A stretch of 64,000 nt of DNA, taken from the NCBI GenBank assembly GCA_019279435.1, contig JAAALK010000836.1, positions 1 to 64,000 of the forward strand, read 5' to 3'. This document shows, piece after piece, positions 23,580 to 36,113 of this stretch; position 1 is the first letter of the stretch, and every line of letters begins with the position of its first letter. The notes under the pieces are model-generated. The model had not been told where the DNA came from and searched no databases. It saw only the letters and a program-made list of their open reading frames with translations. Both the position numbers and the translations under genes were made by a program. This DNA is from Zizania palustris (Eukaryota > Streptophyta > Magnoliopsida > Poales > Poaceae).

Positions 23580-26500
23580 TCACGAGTATTTGTGGATTCC
23601 AATGTTAAGGTCCGATGATATAGAGGTTAGAACCGGGGCTGTTTGGTGCCACAGAGCCTTAAAGACCCGCTTCTTGTGCGCTTGGACCGACTGGCAGGGA
23701 TTCTGGCCATTGTATCTGATGTCAAAGATGTGGATCACAGGGTCTGCAGACCCAGATGATAAATACCACCCATCAGGAGACCATGACTGGCTTATAAGAG
23801 CTGACTGAGACTCGCTGCTCTCTTGTTTCCAACCAACTGCATGAACTTCAGTCTGCCAAAGCCTAATGTCGAACAATCGAAGCTGCCTTCCTGGCGCCCT
23901 GTCACAGAACAAACAAACAAACAAAGGCATATATAAGGTTCAGAATGCTGCATAAGCATCACAAGGGCACCACAGGAAACAGCCTATACGTAAGACCTCA
24001 TGTAATAATTACATGATATTGATTGATACATTGAACTTTGTAAACAGGATCTTGCGCTCTAATTGGAAAGCTTGAACTATCACAAGCTTCTGTATCAGCA
24101 TGTTACTTATGCTGATAGCTAAAAATGTAGAATGAAACCCAACCAATCAGTAACCTATAAATCACATTTGAGTTTTACTTACGCTGTTTGTACCATGCAT
24201 AAATTGAAATCACGCGGATTTGGTAATACACTCATGCATTTGCTATCAATTAGGTTCTTAGACTCTGTCCTTTCAGCAGCCAGATCAAACGCTATAATCC
24301 TCTTGTCACTGCCAACTGATAATATTGTATTTCTCTGTTGTAATCCAGCAACACCCATGACAACAGAAGAATGCAACTCGTTGTGCACTTTCTTGTGGTT
24401 CCATGAATCATCTTTGTCTTGCCAAAGTATGACAGCATGGTCACTTCCACCAGTCACGAAGCATACATCAGACCAGGGCATGAAATTTATGTTGTTAATG
24501 ATTCCCTTGGTATGAGGCTTCGCTGGTAGAAAAGTAACTTTCTTCTGTTTCAGGAGAAACGTTTATGAATCACCATTTAGTAATGTTCCAATAAAAAGTA
24601 GTCCCTTGATATTACTCATTAAAAAAGCACAGAAGGTCATAATATACACTAAAAACAATCATCATGAATTCTTCAATATTTTACATGACATGAAAACGTT
24701 ACAGTAGTCCCTTGATACCTCCTTGCTCCAGAGTAAAACAGGAAAAGACAGTCACATAATCTATAACTTCGGTGTGACCGTTTAAAAAGACTTGATTTGT
24801 GTGCTATGATTGTTGATTTGAGGTAGACAGTATCAGCAGCCAATCATCATAGCTTAAAGCATAAAAAAACAGTAAAAATTTAGGCATTTAGCTATCAATA
24901 AGTTGCATGGTATGAGGTGACGCTAAGAACATGAATAACTTAAAAGGCCACCTCTCTAATTCCTATCTCTGTGGCAATCTGATTCAACCTTTAAGATGAA
25001 TTTTAGAATCAAATGTGCAGAAAGATAAAGGCCACCAGGAAAAGTCCTTCAGGTGCCATTATATTTGTTATCAGTCTGCCACATCCAACCTGTCAGATTT
25101 CTGAAAGAGCACAAGTCTCACCTGCTTAGTTGGCTTAATCAACTCTAGTTTTACCACCCTTTCCTCTCTACTCCCCCTCCCTCATGTTCCCGTGTAACTT
25201 TTCGGTCTTTTAGACCACTTGTTTTAATATAACCTTCAGTAGGAGCCTCTCCTACTGGTTAACTTTTTTAAAAAAAGTTAAACAGATAGAGCTACATGGA
25301 TCTATACTATCCGTGGAAGCAATTAGGTTGTATTATAACAAGCAATGAGTGTTAATATTGAATAAGTATTATAACAAGCAATGAGTGTGTTACTTTTAAT
25401 CGAGTTCTTACTTGTCTTTTGTTACGATTCATCACTGAAACCTGAGAGTCGTCATTATCAGCACTATACACAGCAAAAATTGTGTCACCATTTGGATGCC
25501 AGGCTACATCTTCAGGCCACTTATGCTTAGGAGAAAAGCAACCTGTTGTGCTAAGCAAGGAGATGGATGGTCTGCAAGTAAAAATGTGATTGTAAAAACC
25601 AACCGGACAAAATGTGGTTCCAGGAAGATCATATGTTTATAGCGTCCTGCAGCTACATCAATTCCCAGTATTATATTGCCACATAAACATAATTTTGGAT
25701 AAATACCATATAAGTTCAGGGAGTCAGAAGTCATTGAGTGCTAATAATAGTAGAATTGCATGAAACCATATAAGTGTTCCCCATGCCACTTGGTAAGATG
25801 ATGAGTTTAACATATTGGTGTTGTGGAATTGCATGATGTGAGGTGATGCAAAGATGGAACTTGGAAGAGTAAAAGAATTTGGTAATTGACTTGGCTTTTG
25901 TGCTATGTAATATAGAAGAGGTGAAGGTGGGTTTTTAACTAAGCTTCCACAATAATTACTGTCATGCGCTCTGTCAAAAAAGTATTGAATCAATTTAATC
26001 ACTATTTGTGTTGCAAGCCAAGCAAAAGTTTCTAGAAATAAAAGGGAGAATAAGCATGATAAGAAATCGGAGTAATACGAGACTCACCCTTTTGGCTGCA
26101 CTTGCCACAGATTAACAATTCCATCTAATGCGCTGCATCACAAGAATGTGAGATTAAAGCTCTGAAAATGGCAAATGTAAAGAGAAATTCGTGGTTATTT
26201 AATTGAATTGTGTATTTTAACCTGCCACAACCTAGGTGATTGGATGTCAAATAAACAACCAAAACTCAAGAATTAAATAAGCATATCCATCGAAAAATAG
26301 TGTATTACTTGTAACTCCCCAATTTACAACCATATCATTGATAGCATCCTGCATTGCAGGTAAATAAATTTCATTCTCATATTGTAACCAAATTGAAAGA
26401 GAATCCATTTTAGGTTCATACTCACCTCACACAGGAACACAAGAAAGCAATCCGACTTAAGAGAAGATCATTTTTTATTAGAAATAATGATAATTAAACA

Positions 26501-29500
26501 TGTGCAAGTAAGGCTCAAATTTTAAAATTCGGATGATAAAAATGATAATAACAATGATACCGATTTAACCCTCTCAACCGAACTGCTGAATGCAGGAAAC
26601 AGGGAGACAGCAATCAACAATCACAGAAGTGGAACGGTGGCGGGTGGGAGATCACCGGAGCTCCGGCGCCGGCAAGAAGCCCAGCCGAACCCAGGTAATC
26701 TCGCCCCCCTTAGGGAAAGATTTAATTCCTGGATAAAACATCCCAACAGACTCAACTAGGCCTTTATAGATCAGGCTACAAACCAGGAAACAAACTCCTA
26801 ACATCAAGGGATAACCAATTCTGCTTTTATTCAAACTAAGGTAACTAATTTATTTGGACCCACGCCATTAGACGCCTTCCCCTTGCTGTGCGCCAGCTCT
26901 TGGCTGTGCGGCAGCTGTTTTGCGACGCGCATATTTGCGCCCAACAAAAGCATCAATAACATTACCCCCGTCTCCAACAAACAGCGCGTCCTCGAGCTGT
27001 ACTTCTGGAAAACGATGTTTAAAATCCTCCAATTGTTCCCATGATGCATCTGCAGCCGCTTGACCCAGCCATTGGACCAATAACTCCCAACTCCTCTATT
27101 CAGGCGTGCCCGGATCACCTTTGATGGTGTCGGTAGAACCTTGCCGTGAAGGATTTGTGGCAGGGGTACTACCTCCTGCGGCACTTCCCCTTCAAATTTC
27201 TTCAATAGTGCTACATGGAAAACATTATGAATACGTGCCTTTGGTGGCAACTTTAATTTGTAAGCCACCTCCCCAATGCGTTGCAGCACTTGATACGGTC
27301 CATAAAACTTCGGTCCCAACTTGGATGGCGCCACCATGGTGACACCCACTGCTGACCGTTGTTGTAGCTTCAACCAAACCCAATCCCCACGTCGTAATGG
27401 ACATCCCTTCGACGTTTGTCATGGGTGGCTTGCATAGTGACTTGCGCTTGCAGCAACCGATTCTTAATGTCCTCTAGAAATTCATCCCGGGCCATTAGTT
27501 GCCTGTCCACCGCCGCCACCCGTGCTGTTCCCTGTTGATATGATCTGAGTGTCGGGGGTTCCCGCCCATATACAATGCGGAAAGGGGAACACTTGACCGT
27601 CGTTTGATAAGATGTATTATAGCAATATTCTGCCCATGGTAGCCACTGCAACCATGATTTCGGCCTGTCTACTGCCAAACAGCGGAGGTACATCACAATG
27701 ACTCTATTAACCACCTCCGACTGCCCATCTGTTTGTGGGTGAAATGCGGAACTCATCAATAATTTAACTCCCGCAAGGCGGAACAATTCGGACCAGAATA
27801 AACTCGTGAAGACTGTGTCCCGATCACTCACAATGGAACAAGGGATCCCGTGTAGTCTGACAATCTCCTCAAAGAACACCTTGGCCACTGATGCCGCGGT
27901 ATAGGGGTGTCCGAGCGGGATAAAATGAGAGAACTTGGAAAATCTATCCACCACTGTTAGGATTACTGATTTGCCTCCCACTTTAGGAAATCCCTCCACA
28001 AAATCCATCGATATATCGCTCCAAACCTCCGATGGTACTGGTAGAGGTTGCAGTAACCCGGCCGGATGAAGATGATCGGTCTTATTTTTTTGACAGGTCA
28101 AGCAGCCCCGCACAAACTCCCGAACCTTGCTGTTTGCTCTAGGACTGTAGAATGTCGCCCTCCATCGATGCAGCGTCTTCTCAGTCCCTTCATGTCCACA
28201 ATCATGTGCAGCGGCCAGAGTTAGTGGCCATATGGAAGAAGCTGTAGGAACAAAAACCTTGCCCTTGAAGAGCAACAACCCATCTGCAATTGTCCACCCT
28301 TCTTTTGCTTGGCCGTCCCGCACTTTGGCTTGAAGTTCAGCCACTTGTGTATCACTGTCCGCCTCCTCACGTAATTTATCAAACAACTGAAAATGTGGTG
28401 CTGATATCATGTTAAGGGCTGCCGTGTCCTCTTCTCGACGGGACAAGGCGTCCGCAGCTCCATTCAGTTTTCCTGGACGATACTCCACTGAAAAGTCATA
28501 CCCAAAGAGCTTGCTGACCCATGTGTGCTGCGGAATTGTCGACAGCCGTTGGTCTAATAGAAATTTGAGGCTATAGTGGTCAGTCCGAACTAGAAATGCA
28601 CGTCCCCACAAATACGGTCTCCAGTTGCGGACTGCTTTGACCAGCCCGATTAATTCCCTTTCATATGCCGGCAACTTCTGATGATGGGGTGCGACTGCTC
28701 GGCTAAAATAAGCAATCGCCCCGTCCCCTTGATGCAGCACCGCACCAAACCCAGATCCAGATGCATCGCAGTCCACAACGAATGGAGACGTGAAATCAGG
28801 CATCTGCAGAAGTGGTGCTGTCATTAGGGCCTGTTTGAGCTGAAGAAATGCCTCTTGAGCCTCCTCCGACCACCGGAAAGCCTCGCGCTTTAGTAGGGCT
28901 GTAAGAGGTGCTGCCACAGTCCCATAACCTGCGATAAATTTGCGGTAATATCCTGTCAAGCCAAGGAAACCGCGCAGAGCCCGCAATGAATGGGGCTGTG
29001 GCCAAGACTCCACGGCTGAAATCTTCTCTGGGTCCATGGCAACTCCTTGATCTGATATAATGTGGCCCAAATAGGTGACGGACGTCATCCCAAACGAACA
29101 CTTGGACTGTTTGAGGGCTAGCTTGTGTGTCCTGATGATGTCAAACACCTGTTTCACATGTTGCAAGTGTGCTGCCCAGGATGTGCTAAAACCAGAATGT
29201 CATCAAAGAAAACCAATACAAATTTCCGAATATACGGCCTCAATATCTCATTCATCAACGCCTGAAATGTCGACGGTGCATTAGTGAGCCCAAACGGCAT
29301 GACGAGGAACTCAAAGTGCCCTTGATGTGTCCGGAAGGCCGTCTTCTCCACATCATCGGGATGCATCCGAACTTGATGATAGCCGCTGCGGAGGTCAAGC
29401 TTGGTGAAGAAACGAGCGCCCCGAAGCTCATCGAGGAGCTCATCCACCACCGGAATCGGAAACTTATCTTTCACCGTTTTTATATTCAGCTCGCGGTAGT

Positions 29501-32500
29501 CGACGCAAAATCTCCATGTCTTGTCCGCCTTCCGCACCAATAGGACCGGAGACGAGTATGCCGACGTGCATTCGCGAATGATACCCTGTTTCAACATATC
29601 AGCACATTGGCGCTCAATTTCATCTTTTAAGAGTTGAGGATACCGATACGGTCGCACTGCCACCGGCGGTGTCCCCGGGAGAAGTCGAATGCGGTGATCA
29701 TGTCGACGTGGTGGAGGCAGGCCGCGCGGTTCCTCGAAAATGTCGGTGTAGGATTCGAGGAGGGCGCTCAGCACGTCGCGGGCCTCTGTCAGTGCTGCAC
29801 ATTGAGGGGTCGGTGCGCCCACTCCCACCCAACGTACCGACCGGCCATGGCGCCAAAACTCCATTGACAGAGCACTGAAGTTCCATAGGATGGGTCCCAG
29901 GGACCGCAACCAATGGACTCCCAGCACTAGATCAAACCCAGCCAAGGCCAAGCCGTAGCAAGTGATGTCGAACAGCTCCGTGTCGATGGTGATCGGTAGT
30001 TTGGTATATATGCCGTTACTACAAACGTAATCCCCATTTGCCACGCGAACAGAGAGGCCTGGCCGTGGCTCGACTTGTAGACCTAGCCGAGACGCCACCT
30101 CTTCCTGAATGAAGGTGTGTGTGGAGCCCGTGTCGACCAGTGCCACCAAACTCTCGCCCCGAATAGTCACATGGAGCTTCATTGTACTGCTGATGTCAAT
30201 CCCTGTGAGGGCGTGGAGTGATATCCCCAAGTCTTCCATTGCCTCCCCTTCATCTTCCTCGTCTTCCAATTCCAACAAATATATCCCTTTAGCCTTACAC
30301 TTATGATCAGCAGTATATTTTTCTGGGCAATTATAACACTCCCCCTTCGCCCTTTTTGCTGCTAATTCCTCCGGAGACAGCCGCTTGAAGCGTGGTTTGT
30401 TCTGCTGTCCCGCCATTGCCGGCTGTCCCGTAATCCCTCTTTGGGCGCTGCAGCTTGGGATCGGGGCCCCGCCTTCCCTGTGGTCCCTAGTGACTCCCTG
30501 CGTTCATAAGATCGCGCCAAACTCATAGCAGTCTGCAGATGTGTTGGGGCCTGCAGTTCTACGTCCGTACGCAGGGGTTCACCCAATCCTGCTGTGAACA
30601 AGTTGACCTGTTGTTGCGGTGATAAATCATCACAGTGGCAAAGCAGTAATGAGAATTGGCGTTCATACTCTTCCACTGTGCCTGATCTATACAAATCCTT
30701 CAGTTCTGCCAACCCATTATGACGCAGGGGCGGTCCAAAGCGCATGTGAATAAAATCCACGAACCTTGGCCAGGACGGCACCCCATTGTCCCTCTCCAGA
30801 CTATAATACCATTCTGCTGCCACCCCTTCCAAGTGAAGTGAGGCAATCCACACCTTCTCCTCTGCCATGGTTCGCATGCCCCGAAAGTATGTCTCACACT
30901 TATTCACCCATGTCAAGGGATCTGATTCCCCCGTAAAGGTGGGAAAATTTAATTTCGGTCGCCGGTACCCTCCCTCATCCGAGCGGCCCCGGCCACTCCA
31001 CCTCTGCCCCCTTCCTCCTGTATGTTCCTGCCGCCACCACCTCGGGCGCCCCCTTGTTCCCAGCGGCCAGCATAGAGGAGATCATCTCCTGGTCTTCCTC
31101 CTATCGCCCGCACCCCCTCCTGTCCTCCTGTCCCGCCAACACGACCCCCTTGAATGGATAGGACCTCGCTGTTGGTGTCTTGGCCAGCAGGGGCGATTTC
31201 TTTCAGATCGCCGGGAACGCGTTCAACCAGGGCCAACCTTCTGTCATGGGCATCCAGGCGGCCGTTCATCGTCGTCATTTGTCCCATCAGCCGCGTCACT
31301 GCCCCCATGAGGAAGTCGAGCTTCTCGTCAGCGGTCATGGTCCCCGGATCTTGTATGGAACCGGACATGTTGTCGATGTTCCAGTTGGCTCTGATACCAA
31401 ATTGATACCGATTTAACCCTCTCAACCGAACTGCTGAATGCAGGAAACAGGGAGACAGCAATCAACAATCACAGAAGTGGAACGGTGGCGGGTGGGAGAT
31501 CACCGGAGCTCCGGCGCCGGCAAGAAGCCCAGCCGAACCCAGGTAATCTCGCCCCCCTTAGGGAAAGATTTAATTCCTGGATAAAACATCCCAACAGACT
31601 CAACTAGGCCTTTATAGATCAGGCTACAAACCAGGAAACAAACTCCTAACATCAAGGGATAACCAATTCTGCTTTTATTCAAACTAAGGTAACTAATTTA
31701 TTTGGACCCACGCCATTAGACGCCTTCCCTTGCTGTGCGCCAGCTCTTGGCTGTGCGGCAGCTGTTTTGCGACGCGCATATTTGCGCCCAACAAAAGCAT
31801 CAATAACAAACAATGATAAAGTAGATCATAACAGATTTCCGTCATCCTTTTCTAAATTAAAAACAAATTTGACAAAACGATGGAATATAATTAAAACTAC
31901 AGAAAACTTAGCATTGGTACTTTCTTTGTATATAATCAGCACAATAGCAACATGCATTAAAGTATTAAACAGTCCGCGGAACATACCTGGTAATAACAAG
32001 TTGATCATTAGCGGGACATAGCTCAAGACACCTTAGCTTTCTTTTATGGTGGCTCGAGACTACCGTACTGCTATGAAACCTAAGCATGGTTGCAGGCGAT
32101 TTCTTCATGTTCTGAATCAAGTTTTCACGCTGCTGCGTTTCTGTAAACAGAACAAATACAGAATTTTATGCTAGTTCTGCTAAAATAGAAAAAATAATAG
32201 AAATTACCGATCACTGTCTCCGGCAACACTGGTGGTGAGGAAGACGACAGAGCGGAAACTTTGTTCAACCCAGGCGTGGGCTCTGGGAGCGGGGCTGGCC
32301 GGATGCTGGTCTCCGGGATGACAAGCAGCGGTCTTGCCTCTGGCTGCGGCATGGGCACTAGAGCCTTAATTTCCGGCGAGGACGGATTGAGGCCCTTGTC
32401 CCGCGGCTTGATATATAGATACCGCGTCAGTCTCTCCTGCGCCTCGGTCAGCCGCTCCTGTGCCTGGGTCAGCTTTTTCTCCGCGGTGTGCAGCTGCGAC

Positions 32501-32802
32501 GCACGGTCACCATCAAAACCGACCAAGATCGCAACTCAAAACCGAGGGAAGGGAGGACGGGACGGGACGATTACCAGAGAGTGGTAGTGCATGAGCTTCA
32601 GCTTGCAACACTCGACTTCGCGCTTGCAGCGGTCCACGAGCGCGAGCATCTCCTCCTCCGACATATCCTCCTGCTGCTGCTGCGGCGGCGGCTCGGCGGC
32701 GGGGGAGGCGGAGGGTTGGGGTTTAGCGGCAGAGTCATCGGAGGCGGATTCGTGTTCGTCCTTGTGGAGCTTGGGTCTTTTGAGCACCGGAATATCGTCC
32801 AT
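23580..32802 (-). CDS. WD40-repeat protein with N-terminal coiled coil, 517 aa
   Basis: Seven exons (32802-32575, 32493-32208, 32140-31987, 26132-26088, 25571-25412, 24544-24183, 23898-23580) give 518 codons with TAA and no stop. The N-terminus is acidic and Pro/Gln-rich (MDDIPVLKRPKLHKDE), followed by a heptad segment (AEKKLTQAQERLTEAQERLTRYL) and a linker rich in proline. WD-like blades follow: DGIVNLWQV, a segment with QVSVMNR, GGSDHAVILWQD, VGSDKRIIAFDL, KQLRLFDIRL-like RQLRLFDIRL, SGSADPVIHIFDIRY, and SISSDLNIGIHKY. It is a transducin-like plant protein; I cannot assign a function, and scaffolding is only inference. Intron 3 (26133-31986) contains an LTR retrotransposon, and an hAT-like element lies 117 bp upstream of the ATG. 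Confidence 0.88.
26555..26961 (-). repeat. 3' LTR (407 bp)
   Basis: On the plus strand it begins tgataccgatttaaccc and ends caataaca. It is nearly identical to 31403-31808, with one extra C near 26880. Confidence 0.95.
26868..31362 (-). pseudogene. gag-pol of the LTR retrotransposon, broken by single-base losses
   Basis: In order on the minus strand: gag starting MSGSIQDPGTMTADEKL; a capsid segment with WVNKCETYFRGM; a zinc knuckle (CYNCPEKYTADHKC); protease (ALVDTGSTHTFI); RT (WRFCVDYRELN, TKLDLRSGYHQV, FFDDIL); RNase H (FVVDCDASGSGFGAVL); integrase with an HHCC-type zinc site (HDCGHEGTEKTLHRW...CLTCQKNK) and catalytic D, D, E blocks (SMDFVEGFP, SDRDTVF, HPQTDGQSEVVNR); then a chromodomain-like end around 26950-27080. 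The frame changes at about 30965, 30440, 29189, 27384 and 27090. Each change checked is a one-base deficit, mostly in a homopolymer. Given near-identical LTRs these may be sequencing errors. Confidence 0.9.
26962..26977 (-). other. polypurine tract
   Basis: Minus-strand purine-rich GGAGACGGGGGTAA directly precedes the 3' LTR, the usual primer for plus-strand cDNA synthesis. Confidence 0.7.
31388..31399 (-). other. primer binding site, initiator tRNA-Met
   Basis: TGGTATCAGAGC on the minus strand lies 3 bases inside the 5' LTR. It matches the widespread plant retrotransposon primer site complementary to the 3' end of initiator tRNA-Met. Confidence 0.9.
31403..31808 (-). repeat. 5' LTR (406 bp)
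   Basis: Nearly identical copy of 26555-26961. It is followed on the right by the target-site duplication AACAA. Confidence 0.95.
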
Positions 32803-32918
32803 GGCGGATGGTACGAGGGAGGCGAGGCGTCTGTGTAGTGTGTTTCCCCCTGCCGGGCTGGGCGGAGATAGGCCAGGCGAGGCGATTTGCGCGATTTACG
32901 ATGAAGTTACCCCTTACG

Positions 32919-35900
32919 TAGGGATGGGTTCGGATCGGATACGGATGGAAACGAATTTGGATAGCATTATTTACCGCATTTTAATTCGAATACGAATACG
33001 GATTCGGATGTTCTCGAATACGAATATAAAATGGATGTTTCGAATACGAATATGTATTCGGATGTTTACTCGGTTTAACTCCAAATGTTCGTTGTTTCAC
33101 AAATTTTCCAAAAATTCAAAGGCTCCAATATACCAAATTAGAATTATAATTAATAAAAAACAATGATACACAATAAACCATGCACAAACTAAGTTTTTAA
33201 ACAACACAAACTAAAATTCATCATACACAACAACCAACAAGAACTATATAAAGTCTTGAACTGAAATTCATCATACATGTCAAAAAAACAGGCGGCAATT
33301 TGGAAATAATTAGCTGAATTTTATTGTTTTCAAAAATTAAACATTTTCAAAAATTTCTCAAAACATTTTAAAAAATTTATCATGGTATATACGTATAATA
33401 TTATAATACTATGACAAGTCTCGTATTTTTCAGACTTTTTTTGATTTTTTTTATAATTAAAAAACTCTTAAGCTCCATATTACCAATTAAGTGTCGTAAC
33501 ATGATTTTTTTAACATTTATTTAAATTTAGTGGACAATAACTAAAAATGAACACAAAATAGTGAATATGATTTTTCTATAAATTTTAGTGCATTATTTTA
33601 AGTACATGCAGGTCAAATTTCACATATTCCAATTTAAATACTAGAAACACAATTAATGAGTTAAAAATAGCAAATGGGTCTAGAAAAATACAAAAAAATT
33701 ATATGGAATGATATATGTTGTATTTTGATTATATAAAAAAATTCAAGTTCAAACAAATATTTAAACATAAATTTACTTTAAATCATAACATATTCCTTCT
33801 CAAACTCTATTTCCTCTTGAGAGAATCTCATATTTCTTAACATTCTATATGATAAATTTCTCGAAACATTTTCAAGATTTTATCATGGTATCTACGTATA
33901 ATATTATAACACTGTGATAAGTCTCGTATTTTTTAGACTTTATTTGATTTTTTTATAATTAAAAACCCTTAATCTCCACATTACCGATGAAGTGTCGTAA
34001 CATAATTTTTTAACATTTATTTAAATTTAGTGGATAAGAACTAAAAATGGACACAAAATAGTGAATGTGATTTTTCGATAAATTTTATTGCATTAGTTTA
34101 GGTACTTGCAGTTCAAATTTCACATATTCCAATTTAAATACTAGAAACACAATTAATGAGTTAAAAATAGCAAATTGATCTGGAAAAATACAAAACATTT
34201 ATATGGTATGATATATGTTGTATTTTTATTATATAAAAAAAATTCAAGTTCAAACAAATATTTAACCATAAATTTACTTTAAACCATAACATATTTCTTC
34301 TCAAAACTCTATTTCCGCTTAAGAGAATCTTAGATTTCTTAACATTCTATATGATAAATTTCTCGAAACATTTTCAAAAATTTATCATGGTATCTAAGTA
34401 TAATATTATAACACTGTGATAAGTCTCGTATTTTTGATACTTTATTTGATTTTTTATAATTAAAAAACCCTTAAACTCCACATTACCGATGAATTTTCGT
34501 AACATAATTTTTTTAACATTTCTTTAAATTTAGTGGATAAGAACTAAAAATGGACACAAAATAGTGAATGTGATTTTTCGATAAATTTAGTGCATTATTT
34601 TAGGTACTTGCAGTTCAAATTTCACATATTCCAAATTAAATACTAGAAACACAATTAATGAGTTAAAATAGAAAATGGATCTGGAAAAATACAAAAAATT
34701 TATATGGTATGAGATATGTTGTATTTTTATTATATAAAAAATTCAAGTTCAAACAAATATTTAACCATAAATTTATTTTAAACCATAACCTATTCCTTCT
34801 CAAAACTCTATTTCCTATTAAGAGAATCTCAGATTTCTTAACATTTTATATGATAAATTTCTCGAAATATTTTCAAAATTTTATCATGGTATCTATGTAT
34901 AATATTATAACACTGTGATAAGTCTCGTATTTTTCGGTCTTTATTTGATTTTTTATAATTAAAAAACTCTTAAACCCCACATTACCGATGAAGTGTCGTA
35001 ACATAATTTTTTTAATATTTCTTTAAATTTAATAGATAAGAATTTAAAATGGACACAAAATAGTGAAAACGATTTTTTTATAAATTTTAGTGCATTATTT
35101 TAGGTACTTGCAGTTCAAATTTCACATATTCCAAATTAAATACTAGAAACACAATTAATGAGTTAAAATAGAAAATGGATCTGGAAAAATACAAAAAATT
35201 TATATGGTATGAGATATGTTGTATTTTATTATATAAAAAAATTCAAGTTCAAACAAATATTTAACCATAAATTTATTTTAAACCATAACCTATTCCTTCT
35301 CAAAACTCTATTTCCTATTAAGAGAATCTCAGATTTCTTAACATTTTATATGATAAATTTCTCGAAATATTTTCAAAATTTTATCATGGTATCTATGTAT
35401 AATATTATAACACTGTGATAAGTCTCGTATTTTTCGGTCTTTATTTGATTTTTTATAATTAAAAAACTCTTAAACCCCACATTACCGATGAAGTGTCGTA
35501 ACATAATTTTTTTAATATTTCTTTAAATTTAATAGATAAGAATTTAAAATGGACACAAAATAGTGAAAACGATTTTTTTATAAATTTTAGTGCATTATTT
35601 TAGGTACTTGCATTTCAAATTTCACATATTTCAATTTAAATCCTAGAAACACAATTAATGAGTTAAAAATAGAAAATGTATCTAAAAAAAATACAAAAAA
35701 ATATATGAAATGAGATATGTTGTATTTTGATTATAAAAAAATTAAAGTTCAAACAATATTTAACCATCAATTTATTTTAAACCATAACTTATTAATATTC
35801 ACTAACTTAAGTATTCTATAATTATATAAATAATAAATAAACCAGTAATATAGTGATAATATATTATCTTGATTCTAAGTTTAATCTGTGTGAAATCCTA

Positions 35901-36105
35901 AAACGAATACGGATGTATCCATTTCCATATCCACATTCAGCAGAATTCGGATATCCGTTTCCATATCCACATTTGTAAAACGAATTCGGATATTTCCGAA
36001 TGTCTTCCATATTTAATTCGGATACGAATACGAATATCCATATTTACAGTAATTCGAATACGAATACGGATAATTCGGATATTCTGACATCCATATCCAT
36101 CCCTA
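32919..36105. mobile_element. hAT-like non-autonomous DNA transposon, 3187 bp
   Basis: Flanked by an exact 8-bp duplication CCCTTACG (32911-32918 and 36106-36113), the size typical of hAT. The terminal inverted repeat starts TAGGGATGG at both ends. Subterminal regions are dense in CGAATACGAATA-type repeats in both orientations. No transposase is visible; the interior is a tandem array. It lies between the WD40 start codon (117 bp away) and that gene's presumed promoter. Confidence 0.9.
33330..35830. repeat. 500-bp tandem array inside the hAT-like element, five copies
   Basis: The landmark gatatatgttgtatttt (or gagatatg variant) recurs near 33711, 34210, 34709, 35209 and 35709, a period of 499-500 bp. 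The copies beginning near 34709 and 35209 are almost identical, while the outer ones diverge. It is very AT-rich and non-coding. Confidence 0.93.
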
Positions 36106-36113
36106 CCCTTACG

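Larger units (their letters stand above)
26555..31808 (-). mobile_element. Ty3/gypsy chromovirus-type LTR retrotransposon, 5254 bp, young
   Basis: LTRs at 26555-26961 (3') and 31403-31808 (5') start TG and end CA. By eye they differ only by one C in a run. The target-site duplication AACAA is present at 26550-26554 and 31809-31813. An initiator-Met tRNA primer site (TGGTATCAGAGC) follows the 5' LTR, and a purine-rich tract precedes the 3' LTR. The gag-pol order protease, RT, RNase H, integrase, then a chromodomain-like end, together with the small size, suggests the Reina-like chromovirus lineage. It lies in intron 3 of the WD40 gene, in the same orientation. Confidence 0.95.

Noticed and set aside
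26652..26834. 60-residue frame repeated at 31500-31682
   Set aside because: It lies in both LTRs and is non-coding LTR sequence.
34709..35418. Two identical 69-residue hydrophobic open frames
   Set aside because: They are copies of the 500-bp AT-rich array unit, with no start context and no conservation.
32919..36105. CRISPR-like array (regular repeats in the hAT interior)
   Set aside because: Units are about 500 bp with no short-repeat/unique-spacer pattern, and this is a plant nuclear genome.
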